From: CAVQMC01 sp963713505
Lineage (GTDB): Bacteria > Bacteroidota > Ignavibacteria > Ignavibacteriales > Ignavibacteriaceae
Direction of reading: 5' to 3'
DNA: 64,000 nucleotides
Assembly: GCA_963713505.1 (NCBI GenBank)
Contig: CAVQMC010000025.1
Coordinates: 124,001 to 188,000 of the forward strand
Shown here: one piece after another, positions 16,219 to 27,366 of the stretch
Numbering within the stretch: position 1 is the first letter of the stretch
Layout of the letters: every line of letters begins with the position of its first letter
Program-made: the position numbers and the translations under genes
The notes under the pieces: model-generated
Seen by the model: the letters and a program-made list of their open reading frames with translations, nothing else
Database searches by the model: none
What the model was told of the DNA's origin: nothing

Positions 16219-18780
16219 ATGAAGCCAAGTCGAATCATTATAATTGTTTTTTTATTATGCGGAATTATATTTCCCTCAGGAAATTGATTCGACAAAAATA
16301 AATGGCATTGATTCACTTCTTACAAATAACAATGACATTTCTAAATTAAAAGATACAACACAAAATAAACGATATCGATGTTGATTCTGTAATTTATGCT
16401 TCTTCTTCCGATTCATTAATATTTTTTATAAAAAACAGGAAGATGGACATTTACGGCAGTTCGGAATTGAAGTATAAAAATACAAATTTAAAATCTGCAA
16501 ACATGTTTATCAATTTTAAATCAAGTGAAATAAATGCAGAAGGAGTTCCATCAGATTCTGTTCCGAATCAATATAAAGAAACACCTGTTTTAAATGAAGG
16601 CGGAGAAACATATTCCGGGAAAACAATGAAATATAATTTTAAAACTTCCAGAGGTTTTATTTCATCTGCCGGAACTGAATCCGAAGGTGCATATTACAAC
16701 GGTGAAAAAATTAATAAGGTTGATAAAAATACATACTTTGTAGAAGACGGAACTTACACAACCTGCGATGCAAATCCTCCGCATTACTATTTTTTTGCTA
16801 CAAAAATGAAAGTAATTCAGAAAGATCAAATAGATGCGAAATGGATATTTCTGTATTTCGGCGGAGTCCCTTTACCTTTGCCGATTCCTTTTGCTGTATT
16901 TCCGCTTCAATCCGGTAGAAGATCAGGAATAATTGCTCCCGCTTACGGCGATGATGCAACTTATGGAAAATATTTTTCGCATTTTGGTTACTTCTGGGCA
17001 ATAAGCGATTTTATGGATGTAAATTTAACAGCCGATTATTATACAAGAGGAAGTTATAGATTAAACAGCAGATTCAGGTATGCTGAAAGATATAATTTTA
17101 CCGGAAGTCTGGAAGGCAGTTATGCTTATCTTCAAAGCGGTGAAATAACTGATCCGGGCAGAACAGAAAATACCTCATGGAGACTTAGATGGGTTCATAA
17201 TCAAAGTTTAACTCCTACAATGAGATTTGATGCAAACCTTGATTTTATGTCCGGTAATTTTGTTCGAAGAAACGTGGTAGATTTGAATCAGCAGTTAACC
17301 AATACAATTACATCCAATGCAACTTTTTTTAAGTCATGGGAAGAATCAGGCAACAGTTTATCACTTAGTTACAGCAGAACACAGGAATTGGAAAGCGGTA
17401 ATATTAATGAAGTTCTTCCGAATCTGACTTTTTCAAAAAATCAAACCTATCCTTTCCGTGACGAAAATTCTGTCGGTACAAAAAAATGGTATGAATTATT
17501 CGGTTACAACTACAGCGGACAATTTGAAAATACTAGAAATAAAACCAACGGCCAGTTAAAAATTAGAGGCGGAATTCAGCATTCATTAAATTTTAGCATG
17601 TCGCCAAAAATAGGTTATTTCAGTGTCGTACCAAATTTAAGATACAATGAAAGATGGTATAATAAAAGTATAGAGCAATATCAAATTGTTTCTCCATCAA
17701 CAGGAAATGATTCTTTAATTACAAAAGATGTTAAAGGTATTAAATTTTGTAAGGACTTTCAGCACCGGAATAACTGCCTCAACAAAATTTTACGGAATTT
17801 TTCAGCCGAATATTTTTGGTATAAGCGCCTTTAGGCATACAGTAAACCCATCAATATCTTATACTTATACACCGGATTTTTCTAAACCTTTTTGGGGATA
17901 TTTCGGCAGTTATACAACTCCTGAAGGAAAGATTATTAAATACAATAAATTTTCAAGTGAGGTTTTCGGCGGACCATCATCCGGCGAAAGACAAAGTATT
18001 TCTTTTTCACTCGGTAATATTTTTGAAATGAAAACTCAAGCTGATCCCACGGATACAACTTCAAAAGTAAATAAAATACAGCTTCTTAATTTAAATGCAG
18101 GAATCAGTTATAACTTTGCTGCCGACAGTGTTAAATTTTCCGATGTTAATTTAAGTTATAGAACGCAAGTAGGAGATATATTAAACTTCCAGGGCTCTTC
18201 AAATTTCTCTTTGTATGAAAGTAATCAGCTTGGGCAAAACGTAAATAAATTTTTAATTAATGAAGGAAGAGGTTTGCTGAGAATGACAAACTTCAGTTTT
18301 TCAATTTCAACTTCTTTTTCCGGGGAAAAACTTAAATCAAGTAATAAAAATTCTGAGTACAATACAGAAATAGCTCAATATAATGAAAATAAAAATTTTA
18401 CTAATGATGTTTACACAGGAATTTATAATGATAAACCTGCGGATTTCTCAATTCCCTGGGATATTCAACTGAGTTACAATTATTCGCTGAATAAAAATAC
18501 TCCAGCGGATATTTCAAAATATTCTAATCTAAGCAGCAGTCTTAACTTTAACTTAACACCTAAATGGAAATTTTCTTTTACCGGAAGTTATGATTTTCAA
18601 AGAAAAGAATTTGCAGCTCCGCAAATTAAAATATCAAGAGACCTTCATGCATGGATAATGAATTTTACATGGAATCCGATAGGAACTTATAGAGGTTATT
18701 ATTTAGAAATAAGAGTTAAAGCACCTCAGTTATCAGATCTGAAATTGACAAAGCGAGATCAATTTTATGAAGGAAGATAA
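16219..18780 (+). CDS. lptD: LPS-assembly outer-membrane protein LptD (three frame breaks)
   Basis: The reading starts at ATG 16219 with a signal peptide (MKPSRIIIIVFLLCGIIF). One extra base near 16276 restores QEIDSTKINGID, another near 16369 restores DIDVDSVIYAS. The long main part covers the OstA/LptA-like jellyroll (YGSSELKYKNTNLKSA, KTSRGFISSAGTESEGAYY, YFVEDGTYTTCDANPPHYYF) and an outer-membrane beta-barrel. A third extra base near 17745 joins it to the barrel end, which finishes NPIGTYRGYYLEIRVK. Correcting three single-base insertions gives 852 residues, normal for Bacteroidetes/Chlorobi LptD. LptD inserts lipopolysaccharide into the outer leaflet, so the organism should make LPS. LptE is not in the window. 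Confidence 0.85.
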
Positions 18781-18791
18781 ATTAATTTATT

Positions 18792-19247
18792 ATGCAGCAT
18801 TATATAATTGACGGAAATAATTTAATTGGAAAAATTAAAAGTTTATTTAATCTTCAAAAAAAAGATAAACAAGCGACGAGGGAAAAACTTGCATTTTTAA
18901 TCGAAAAATTTTTTGCGGGGAAAAAACAAAAAGTTACGCTTCATTTTGACGGATATCCAAACACACCAATAAAAATTTACAAATCCAAAATTGTATATTC
19001 AGAAGACAAAACAGCAGATGAAAAAATTAAATATCAAATCGGTAATATTAAAAACAGAAAAAATATAATTGTTGTTACTTCGGATTTGAATGTTAAAGAA
19101 TTTGCAAGAGTATGCGGATGCAAAGTAATTTCGAGTGAAGATTTCAGCAAAAAATTAAAAAGTCGGAATGCTGTTGATGAAGAAAAATCTAGAATAGATG
19201 AAATAAATGATATTGAAGAATTTAAAAGATTGTTTAATAGCAAATAA
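18792..19247 (+). CDS. NYN/YacP-like PIN-fold ribonuclease
   Basis: This 151-residue protein starts YIIDGNNLIGKI, the metal-binding first strand of NYN domains (Asp-Gly-Asn-Asn). It continues with VTLHFDG, the YSEDKTADEKIKYQI segment and IVVTSDLNVKEFARVCGCKVISSEDF, the expected order of acidic residues for the PIN-like YacP family (Rae1 in Bacillus, a ribosome-associated mRNA endonuclease). The gene starts 11 bases after lptD. Nuclease activity is inferred from the family. Confidence 0.82.
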   Translation: MQHYIIDGNNLIGKIKSLFNLQKKDKQATREKLAFLIEKFFAGKKQKVTLHFDGYPNTPIKIYKSKIVYSEDKTADEKIKYQIGNIKNRKNIIVVTSDLNVKEFARVCGCKVISSEDFSKKLKSRNAVDEEKSRIDEINDIEEFKRLFNSK

Positions 19248-19349
19248 AACTTTAATAATTCATAATTACTAATTTAAAAATATATTTTTTATTTTAGAAG
19301 TACTTACTTCGAATCGCAATAACATAATTTAAATTATTAAAGAGGTAAT

Positions 19350-21650
19350 ATGTATAGAAGATCTACTACTGTAAAAATAAAAAGTCTTTTTCTCTTTTTA
19401 ATTATAATGACTTTTTGTTCTCCCTTAGTTTTTTCTCAAATTGGAGAAGATACAAGAATTGATAGACTGCCAATTCAATATATTCAAGGCTGGCATGATA
19501 ATCCGGAACCTGCAGCTGTAGTTACAGTTGACGGTTTTGATAATTATTTTCTTGGGAACTGATTTTGCTGAACCGCATATATCATCCAATCCTAATGATC
19601 CGCTTCAATATTTTAATGCTTTTAATATTAATGGAACTCATCGAACAATCGACGGACATGAATGGCAATATTTTTCACCTAATTTTGGAACGTCCGTTGC
19701 CGGTGATCCTGTTACTGCTTATGACAGTTTAGGTAATTTATATTATATGAATATGTATGGAAGTATTTCCGGTGCAAAAGTTATAAAATCTACTGATAAT
19801 GGTGTAACTTGGGGAACTCCTGTGACCGCAGTTTTAGGCGGAGATAAATGCTGGTTAGCTGCGGATCAAACCGATGGACCTTTTGCTAATTATGTTTATG
19901 CAACAATGACTAATAATTCATTTACAGGACACAATTTTGCAAGAAGCACTGACGGTGGTACAACATTTAATAATACATTCACTGCTTCAAATTCTCCTTT
20001 ACCCGGTGCAATGGTTGCCGTTGGACCGGATGTTTTAAATGGACATAATATCTCTGGCGGTGCAGTTTATTTTGTTACTAATTCCGGCGGAAGTTTTAAC
20101 TCAACTTATACTTTTTATAGATCTACTGATGGCGGATCTTCATTTAGTTTAATGTCTGCGCAGAATTTTTCCGGTTATGTGGGAACTAATGTTAACGGCA
20201 GAAATTCTGTGGAAGGCATGAGAACAAGACCTTATCCGTTTATAGCGGCAGATAATAGCTTTGGTAATTATAGGGGAAGGTTATATTTAGTTTATGCTTC
20301 AAACAATCCAGCAGGAAATGGAAATAAACCTGATATTTTCTGCAGGTATTCAGATGATCAAGGAGCATCATGGTCAAATGAAGTTGTAGTAAATGATGAT
20401 CCAAATTCTCAAAATAATAATCAATGGCATCCTTCTGTATGGTGCGATAAAGAAAATGGCAGATTGTATGTGAAATGGATGGATACTAGAGATACTCCAA
20501 CTAGTGACAGTGCTTATATTTATGCTTCTTATTCCGAGGATGGCGGACAAACTTTCGTTCAGAATCAAAGAATTTCCAATAAAAAAATGAAAATTAATTG
20601 TTCTACTTGCGGCGGCGGCGGAACTCCAAGATATCAAGGTGATTATGACGCAATAACTTCTTACGGAAATGTTTCTATGTCTGTCTGGACAGACTTTAGA
20701 GTTGGACAATTCGGAAGTTATGTCGGGTATTTCCCGGACTTTGCTTTGCTTACTTCGCCTGCTTCTTCTACAATTGGTAATATTGATGACAGTACATTTT
20801 ATACAATTGAAGTTCCTGCAACTACGTTATATGATCAAGATGCAATATTTACAGCCAGTGTCAATCCAACTCCGGCTTCCGGTAATATTGATATTTCTTT
20901 TGAACCTTCTAATATTTTATCAACATTCCCGGGTTCTCTTCAAATGAAAATTTCTACTTCCGGAAATGTAACATTAGGTTCGTATACAATTAATATAGAA
21001 GGCAAAGGACCGGAAGGAATTCCTGTCCACAGACGGCAAGTAGAATTGGTAGTTCAAGAAGTTGTTCCTGTTGAATTGACAATGTTTAATGCTTCTGTAA
21101 ATAAAAATAATATCCAATTAAATTGGTCGACGGCTACAGAAACAAATAACAGAGGATATGAAATTCAAAGAACAAAATTAATTAATGATAAAGAAAGTGT
21201 TTGGGAAAAAATTGGATTTGTTGAAGGCTCGGGAAATAAATCGACTGTTAGTACTTATAGTTATTCTGATAAAAATATTTATGAATCCGGAAATTATGCT
21301 TATAGATTAAAACAACTTGACTTCGATGGTAAATTTAGTTTTACAAAATCTGTCGAAGTAAAAATATCTCAGCCATTAAATTTTGAATTAAGTCAGAATT
21401 ATCCGAATCCTTTTAATCCAGCAACAAGTATTAGATATTCTCTTGCAGAAAGATCGAATGTCACAATTAAAGTTTATGATATTCTCGGTAATGAGGTTAG
21501 AACTCTTGTTAATCAGCAGAAACCAGCAGGCAGTTATGAATTAAAATTTGACGGAAGTAATTTAGCAAGCGGAATTTATTATTATAAATTAAAGCAGGAA
21601 ATTTTGTTCAGTTAAAGAAAATGGTTTTGCTTAAAATAGAAAACAGATAA
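19350..21650 (+). CDS. T9SS-secreted Asp-box (sialidase-like) protein (two frame breaks)
   Basis: After a signal peptide (ending LVFSQ), the protein has several Asp-boxes (STDNGVTW, STDGGTTF, STDGGSSF, SEDGGQTF) of a BNR/sialidase-like propeller. A linker follows, then a C-terminal T9SS type A sorting domain (QNYPNPFNPATSIRYSL ... KVYDILGNEVRTLV). One extra base in cttgggaac near 19555 breaks the frame at the N-terminal end. One missing base near 21592 (ttaaagcagg) breaks the end, which should read YKLKAGNFVQLKKMVLLK. It may then stop near 21638 or at 21650. The protein is expected to be secreted through the T9SS and anchored or released at the surface. No catalytic sialidase residues could be confirmed. 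An AGAGGT ribosome site precedes ATG 19350. Confidence 0.78.
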
Positions 21651-21724
21651 CAATTAAAAAGTAAAAAGTATTTATGAATGTAAATATGCAAAATTGAACT
21701 AAAATAAGTTGTGAATTTATTATT

Positions 21725-21776
21725 ATAACCGCAGAGAATATAGAGTTTTTTTGAACTTAACAATCTTTGCGGTTAT
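21725..21776. repeat. 12-bp inverted repeat, REP-like element or terminator
   Basis: ATAACCGCAGAG (21725-21736) pairs with CTTTGCGGTTAT (21765-21776) with a single G-T pair, around a 28-base loop that contains a run of seven T. The arms resemble the aaccgcagag / tgcggtt palindromes scattered between genes in many environmental bacteria. It sits 75 bases after the Asp-box gene and may also act in transcript ending. Confidence 0.5.
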
Positions 21777-21889
21777 TTCTATTTTATCAAATTGATACAT
21801 TTCTAAAGTTTTTCTTTATAATTTTTTTGTGTTTATTTAAATAAAATTATTTTATATTAGTAGTGTTATTCACTCCTGGAGGGCAAAAA

Positions 21890-22117
21890 ATGAAAACCGG
21901 AATTGCAGTTTTTACTGTAATATTATTATTTCTTGGTATTTTTTTAACTGCTAATACAGAATTTGCTGCTAGTAAAAGTTATTTGGCTCAAAATATAAAA
22001 GCCAAACCATTACTTATTAAAAAGAATATTCTTTCAATTAAACAAATTGACAGTCTAACTTGTTCATATGATTACACTTCATATTTAAAGTATGTAAAAG
22101 TTAATTCAGTAGATTAA
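21890..22117 (+). CDS. Small exported protein of unknown function
   Basis: With ATG 21890 as start, placed 6 bases after a strong GGAGGG, this is a 75-residue protein. Its N-terminal hydrophobic stretch (TGIAVFTVILLFLGIFLTA) would be a signal peptide or membrane anchor. The mature part, about 45 residues, is Lys/Ser/Tyr-rich with one Cys. A longer frame from 21863 lacks a ribosome site. No family was recognised. It stands between the Asp-box protein and the MATE gene with over 150 bases on each side. Confidence 0.55.
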   Translation: MKTGIAVFTVILLFLGIFLTANTEFAASKSYLAQNIKAKPLLIKKNILSIKQIDSLTCSYDYTSYLKYVKVNSVD

Positions 22118-22306
22118 CTAATTACATTAATTTAATATTCTTACAAACTAATTTTAAATTAAGTATATTTATTTTTAATAGCTTTAATTTTTATTACCTG
22201 CCTTAATCTTATTTTTTTACCTGTTTATAAAATTACTTCTTATATTTGCTGAATTAAACTTCTTTTTTTATCCAAATAATTTAGTTCGTTAAATTTTCTA
22301 AACTCA

Positions 22307-23648
22307 ATGGAAAATATTAAGCAGCATTTTCAGCGAAACTTTAAAACTTGCATATCCGGTAATCATTGGACAATTGGGTTTTATGATGATGGGTGTGGTT
22401 GATAGTATTATGGTCGGTAAATTAGGTGCTGCTCCATTAGCTGCAGCTTCACTTGCAAATAGTTTAACTCTTTTAATTTTTATTGCCGCACTTGGAATCT
22501 CAATGGCCGTAACTCCTTTAGTTGCAATTTTAGTCGGAGCTAATAAATATCAAGAATGCGGAATATATTTCAGACAATCTCTGCTGGTAAATACAGTAAT
22601 TGCTTTTATTGTTTTTGCTTTAGTATACGTTTGTGCAGATTTTATATATTTATTTAACCAGCCTCCTCATGTTGCTGTTCTAGCTAAATCGTATGCTAAA
22701 ATCCTAGGATTTTCTGCTTTTCCCGCAATGTTATTTCAGACCTACAAGCAATTTATTGAAGGACTTTCAATTATGCGTCCTGCTATGATAATTACATTGC
22801 TGGCCAATATAATAAATATTTTCGGCAACTGGTTGTTTATATATGGTAAGTTTGGTTTACCATCAATGGGACTCGACGGAGCAGGCTGGTCAACTTTTGC
22901 TTCAAGAGTTTTTATGGCAGCGTTTTATTATCTTATGTAATGAACACTGAATACTTTAAACAGTTCGATGTTTCATTTCATTTTAAGAATATTAAACTCT
23001 AGTGTTATTAAAAAGATTTTAAGAATCGGACTTCCCAGCGGATTTCAATATTTTTTTGAAGTCGGTGCTTTTTCATTTGCTGTTATAATGGTCGGCTGGC
23101 TTGGGTACGAAACCTTTAGCAGCTCATCAAATCGCAATAAATCTTGCTTCAATATCATTTATGGCAGTACTTGGGAATATCCGCTGCCGGAGGAATTAGA
23201 GTCGCAAATGCAGTGGGAAGGGAAAGTGTAAAAGAAGTTAGAGAAGCTGGTTATACTGCCATTCTGATGGGAATAGGAATTATGTCTCACAGCCGGAATC
23301 ATATTTATTATTTTTAATAGATTTTTACCATCGTTATACATAGCTGATAAAGAAGTGATTACTATTGCCTCTCATTTACTAATCGTTGCTGCAATTTTTC
23401 AAATCTCGGATGGTATTCAAGGAGTTGGAATCGGAATTTTGCGAGGACTAACAGATGTTAAAATTCCGACTTTAATAACTTTTATTGCTTACTGGGTAAT
23501 TGGATTGCCTATCGGTTATTTACTAGGATTTATTTATCATATCGGTGTTGTTGGAATTTGGATTGGTTTGTTAACAGGATTAACTGCTTCAGCAGCTATG
23601 CTCACAATTAGATTTAATATTAAAAGTAAACACAGAATTGCATTTTAA
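22307..23648 (+). CDS. MATE-family multidrug/sodium antiporter (about six frame breaks)
   Basis: Pieces in three frames join into one MATE transporter: ETLKLAYPVIIGQLGFMMMGVVDSIMVGKLG, FRQSLLVNTVIAFIVFALVY, IGLPSGFQYFFEVGAFSFAVIMVGWLG, then TKPLAAHQIAINLASISFMAVLGISAAGGIRVANAVGRE, and QGVGIGILRGLTDVKIPT. Both halves of the family are present. Single extra bases are needed near 22322, 22999, 23105, 23176 and 23287, and a missing base near 22937. The corrected length is 445 residues, exactly typical. MATE proteins export cationic drugs or metabolites using Na+ or H+. Its stop overlaps by four bases the stop of the convergent nuclease gene. I treat it as intact in the organism. Confidence 0.82.
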
Positions 23649-25375
23649 TTTAAATTTACTTCTCCAGCTTTTATAAAATTTTTTATATCAAAAGTTGCTT
23701 CTAATGGTTCACCATAAACTTTTTTAAATTGGCTTAATTCAGCAAAAAGTTCATTTTTGCTGTTATAATCTTTCAAATAAAATATTCTAACTTTATTCCT
23801 ATTCTTAATCAGCCAGTTCAGCATGATCTTCATTTTTTCAAGATCTTCTTCTGTCGGAATTATATCAATTCTTTTTGTTCCTTCAAAGTAATCATCTATA
23901 GATTCTTCAAAATGATCATTTTTAAAAAGAGCATATTTTTTAATATATATTTTCCCGGAAAGCATTAATATAAAATCTTTTTCAAATCCTTCATTTATTT
24001 CTATTAAAATATTTGCAGAGTTGACTGGTTCTGCTAATAAAGAAGTTTTATGTGTCTGCGATAAAATTAAATCAATAACTTCTTTAACTTCTGCTGCCTT
24101 TTCATATTTCTCTTTTGAAGAATATTCTTTCATTTTGTTTAGAAGCCGGTTCAAAGCGAATTGATTTTTCCCATACAAGAATTCATAAACTCTGTCAATT
24201 TCATCTCCATATAAATTTTGATCTTTATTTACACAAGGTGCAGTACATCTTTCTATTTCCGCTAAAAAACATGCTTTATTTTTTGAAAACTCTTTTTCAG
24301 TACATTCACGAATAGAAAAAGTTTTTAAGATTATTTCAAAAACTTTTATTGCTTTCTTCTTTGTAAAAAATAACCCGAAATAATCATTGCCGTCAAAATC
24401 AAAATAGTTGCAGACTTCCAGATCCGGGAATTTATGTGTTCTGTTTATTCTTAAAAAATATTTATTCCCGTAAGATTTTAATTGAGTATTATGTTTAGGC
24501 TTTATCAATTTTATTGATTCGGCTTCCGTTAAAAGTGCAGTTAATTCAGAATTAAGAACTTCAATTTTTAATTTAGAAGCCTGCTGAATTATTTTTTTAG
24601 CTTTTCTTGGAGCAGTAGGGGAGAAGTAAGATTTTATTCTATTCTTTAATGACTTTGCTTTTCCTATATAAATAATTTCATCTTTTGAATTTAAGAAGTA
24701 ATAGATTCCGGGAGCTTCCGGTAAAGAAATCGTATCTTCTAAAAGACTTTTTTTAATCTTTGTTTTTCTGCCTGAAGTTTTAGGCATATATTGGAAATTA
24801 ATTAATTCACCGGTATTATAAATGCCATGCTTGCTTTTTAATTCCTTCAGCATTTTAATTAAAACTCGTGCAGTAACTTTTGCATCGGATAAAGCTCTGT
24901 GTGCTTCCATATTTCTTAATTTAAGATGTCTAGTTACGGAAGCCAGAGATTTACTTCTTAATTCAGGATAGATTTTTTTAGCCAGCTTTAATGTACAGAG
25001 ATTTACAAAACTTATATCCTCAAAACCGCTGACTATTAATTCTTTTTTAAGAAATGAATGATCGAAAGTAAGATTATGTGCTACAAGAATTTTATTATCA
25101 ATAAAATTTAAGATTTTTTCAGCTAATTCATCAAAGAACGGAGCTTCAAAAACATCGTCATTTGTAATTCCGGTAAATTGAGTAATAAAATAGGGAATGT
25201 CCCTTCCGGGATTTATTAAGGATTCAAAAGTATCGGTTATTTCAAGATTAGAAACTTTTACAAGTCCGATTTCAATAATATTATTAAGCCTGGAATTTAG
25301 TCCGGTAGTTTCAACATCAATGACACAAAATTCCGCCTCTTCAATAGGAACTTCGGCAAACTCATTTTTTCGCAT
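23645..25375 (-). CDS. DnaQ exonuclease - UvrC/Cho-type GIY-YIG nuclease fusion
   Basis: This is a 576-residue fusion. The N-terminus (about 15-185) is a DEDDh 3'-5' exonuclease: D20 and E22 in VIDVETTGL, HNLTFDHSFL, and HRALSDAKVTARVL. After a linker, a GIY-YIG nuclease domain begins near 218 (LPEAPGIYYFLNSKDEIIYIGKAKSL), followed by a UvrC-like Cys cluster (CLAEIERCTAPCVN) and a UvrB-binding-like coiled segment (KMKEYSSKEKYEKAAEVKEVI). There is no UvrC RNase H or helix-hairpin-helix part, so it is Cho-like. Such fusions are known in Bacteroidetes and actinobacteria and are presumed to act in DNA repair. It is a single gene, intact. Confidence 0.88.
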   Translation of the reverse strand: MRKNEFAEVPIEEAEFCVIDVETTGLNSRLNNIIEIGLVKVSNLEITDTFESLINPGRDIPYFITQFTGITNDDVFEAPFFDELAEKILNFIDNKILVAHNLTFDHSFLKKELIVSGFEDISFVNLCTLKLAKKIYPELRSKSLASVTRHLKLRNMEAHRALSDAKVTARVLIKMLKELKSKHGIYNTGELINFQYMPKTSGRKTKIKKSLLEDTISLPEAPGIYYFLNSKDEIIYIGKAKSLKNRIKSYFSPTAPRKAKKIIQQASKLKIEVLNSELTALLTEAESIKLIKPKHNTQLKSYGNKYFLRINRTHKFPDLEVCNYFDFDGNDYFGLFFTKKKAIKVFEIILKTFSIRECTEKEFSKNKACFLAEIERCTAPCVNKDQNLYGDEIDRVYEFLYGKNQFALNRLLNKMKEYSSKEKYEKAAEVKEVIDLILSQTHKTSLLAEPVNSANILIEINEGFEKDFILMLSGKIYIKKYALFKNDHFEESIDDYFEGTKRIDIIPTEEDLEKMKIMLNWLIKNRNKVRIFYLKDYNSKNELFAELSQFKKVYGEPLEATFDIKNFIKAGEVNLN

Positions 25376-25517
25376 GTAATAAATCTAATCTTTTAATAAA
25401 AAATTTACAAAGTTAAAAGAGATCTATTTTTAATTAGATAAACTGATATCGGATGATCACATTCTTTTTAATTCAATTCATTTTTCAATATATTGGACAC
25501 AAAAATTTTCTAATTCT

Positions 25518-26333
25518 ATGAGCAAAATGAATATACTTTTTGTAGGCGACATTATCGGTAAACCGGGTTTAAATATTGTTGAAACCTGGCTTCCGGGATT
25601 AATTCAAAAATACAAAGCTGATCTTGTAATTGCTAACGGTGAAAATGCATCTGATGGCAAAGGATGTACGAATAAAGAGGGACAGATTTTATTAGATTTA
25701 GGAGTTCATGTAATTACGGGCGGCAATCATACCTGGGATAAACATCAATCTCAGGAATATTTAAAAACTGAGCCACGGTCTATTCGTCCTTTAAATTATC
25801 CCCGCGGCGCATACGGAAACGGTTATTATATTGCCGAAACAAAAAAAGGAAAAGCTGCTGTTGTAAATCTGCAGGGCAGAACATTTATGGCCGATATTGA
25901 TTGTCCTTTTAGAAGCGCTGAATGGGTAATCTCTAAGTTAAAAAGCGAAACTAATGTAATATTTATAGATTTTCATGCTGAAGCAACTGCAGAAAAAATG
26001 GCAATGGGAAGTTTCTTAGACGGGAAAATAAGTGCTTTAGTTGGAACTCATACACACATTCAAACTTCTGATGAGAGAATTTTGCCAAACGGAACAGGTT
26101 ATATAACCGATGTCGGAATGACAGGACCTTATGAATCTGTAATTGGAATGAAATCAATTGCAGCTTTAAATAGATTTTTATATCAGACTCCTCAAAAATA
26201 CGAAACAGCTCAAGATGATGTGCATTTATGCGGAATGTATTTTAAGGTTGATACAGAATCCGGTAAAACAACTGAAATAGAAAGAATTGTTTTTCCTGAT
26301 TTTATTAAATCAACAGTTAATAAAAGTGAATGA
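25518..26333 (+). CDS. YmdB/TIGR00282-family metallophosphoesterase
   Basis: This 271-residue protein carries the metal ligands of the YmdB family: NILFVGDIIGKPG, VIANGENASDGKG, TGGNHTWDKH, FIDFHAEATAEKMA and GTHTHIQTSDE. Bacillus YmdB is a cyclic-nucleotide phosphodiesterase that affects biofilm and motility gene choice. ATG 25518 or ATG 25527 could be the start. The stop overlaps the methyltransferase start by four bases, so the two are co-translated. All dimetal-site residues are present. Confidence 0.9.
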   Translation: MSKMNILFVGDIIGKPGLNIVETWLPGLIQKYKADLVIANGENASDGKGCTNKEGQILLDLGVHVITGGNHTWDKHQSQEYLKTEPRSIRPLNYPRGAYGNGYYIAETKKGKAAVVNLQGRTFMADIDCPFRSAEWVISKLKSETNVIFIDFHAEATAEKMAMGSFLDGKISALVGTHTHIQTSDERILPNGTGYITDVGMTGPYESVIGMKSIAALNRFLYQTPQKYETAQDDVHLCGMYFKVDTESGKTTEIERIVFPDFIKSTVNKSE

Positions 26334-27352
26334 TGCAAAATTTCCCCCTACCAAGGATTGATGTTGATGAAAATCTTAGGGAACTGCTTCTTCCTTATTG
26401 CAGAATAAAACCCGGTGAGATTTGGATTGATAAAAAAAACGGACACAAAATTGCCTGCCTTGATTCTTCTGATAAAAATTCAATTAAAAAATTAATGGGA
26501 AATAAAAAATCAGTTTTAGCAATTCATGATCCTCCTTATAATTTTGTCGCATTCGAAGAAAGGGAATTGGTAGAATTTATTTCATGGTCCAAACTTTGGA
26601 TTGATAATTCTTTTGAATCTTTGAGCGATAATTCTTCTCTATATATTTGGCTTGGAGCAGATCAGTCAAACCATTTCCAGCCTTTACCTGAATTCATGCA
26701 GATGATGAAACAATCCGGTTTTAATTCAAGAAGTTTTATTACAATGAGAAACCAGCGAGGATATGGAACTCAAAAAAACTGGATGGCTGTAAGACAGGAA
26801 TTATTATTTTATACAAAAGGTAAACCTGAATTTAATGTCGAAGCAGAGTATACGGAAATTCCAAAAATTCTTAGAGGATATTATAAAGTAGTTAACGGTA
26901 AAGAAACCGATAATTTTGAAAGAAGTAAATCGCAAAATATTAGAGCTGGAAATGTTTGGGTAGATATTCAGCAGGTTTTTTATAGAATGGAAGAAAATGT
27001 AAACGGCTGTTATGCTCAAAAACCTCTGAAATCTATAAAAAGAATTGTTGAAGCAAGCAGTAATGAAAAGGATATTGTTCTAGATTTTTTTGCTCATTCG
27101 GGAACAACTTTAATTGCTTGTGAAGAAAATAATAGAATTTGTTATACAGTAGATAATGATCCTATTTTTTGTGAGATTTCGTTAAGACGTTTAGAAAATT
27201 TTAGAAAGAATAAAAAAACCGGCTGGCAGAATTCAAATCCATTTTTAAATGAAATTGTTAGCAACAAGAAGCTAAGCTCTTATATTTATGAATATTACGG
27301 GATTGAGCTATATAAAAATATAAGTAAAAATGAAGTTAGTAAATTAGTTTAA
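26330..27352 (+). CDS. Orphan beta-class DNA methyltransferase
   Basis: This 340-residue methyltransferase has the catalytic motif IV DPPY (D67-P-P-Y70, in AIHDPPYNF) ahead of the AdoMet-binding motif I, DFFAHSGTTLIACEENNR (from D252). That order is the beta class, which methylates adenine N6 or cytosine N4. The segment between them (about 110-235) would hold target recognition. No restriction endonuclease lies nearby. It is embedded between the phosphodiesterase (four-base overlap) and folD (14-base gap), so it may be a solitary, regulatory-type methylase. The recognition sequence is unknown. Confidence 0.88.
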   Translation: MMQNFPLPRIDVDENLRELLLPYCRIKPGEIWIDKKNGHKIACLDSSDKNSIKKLMGNKKSVLAIHDPPYNFVAFEERELVEFISWSKLWIDNSFESLSDNSSLYIWLGADQSNHFQPLPEFMQMMKQSGFNSRSFITMRNQRGYGTQKNWMAVRQELLFYTKGKPEFNVEAEYTEIPKILRGYYKVVNGKETDNFERSKSQNIRAGNVWVDIQQVFYRMEENVNGCYAQKPLKSIKRIVEASSNEKDIVLDFFAHSGTTLIACEENNRICYTVDNDPIFCEISLRRLENFRKNKKTGWQNSNPFLNEIVSNKKLSSYIYEYYGIELYKNISKNEVSKLV

Positions 27353-27366
27353 TATTAAGGAGCGAA

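Noticed and set aside
20374..20709. 111-codon minus-strand frame in the Asp-box gene
   Set aside because: Antisense to well-defined Asp-box repeats; no independent support.
22307..23648. MATE gene as a true pseudogene
   Set aside because: Similar single-base breaks affect essential genes across the window, and after correction every segment is conserved, with exact family length.
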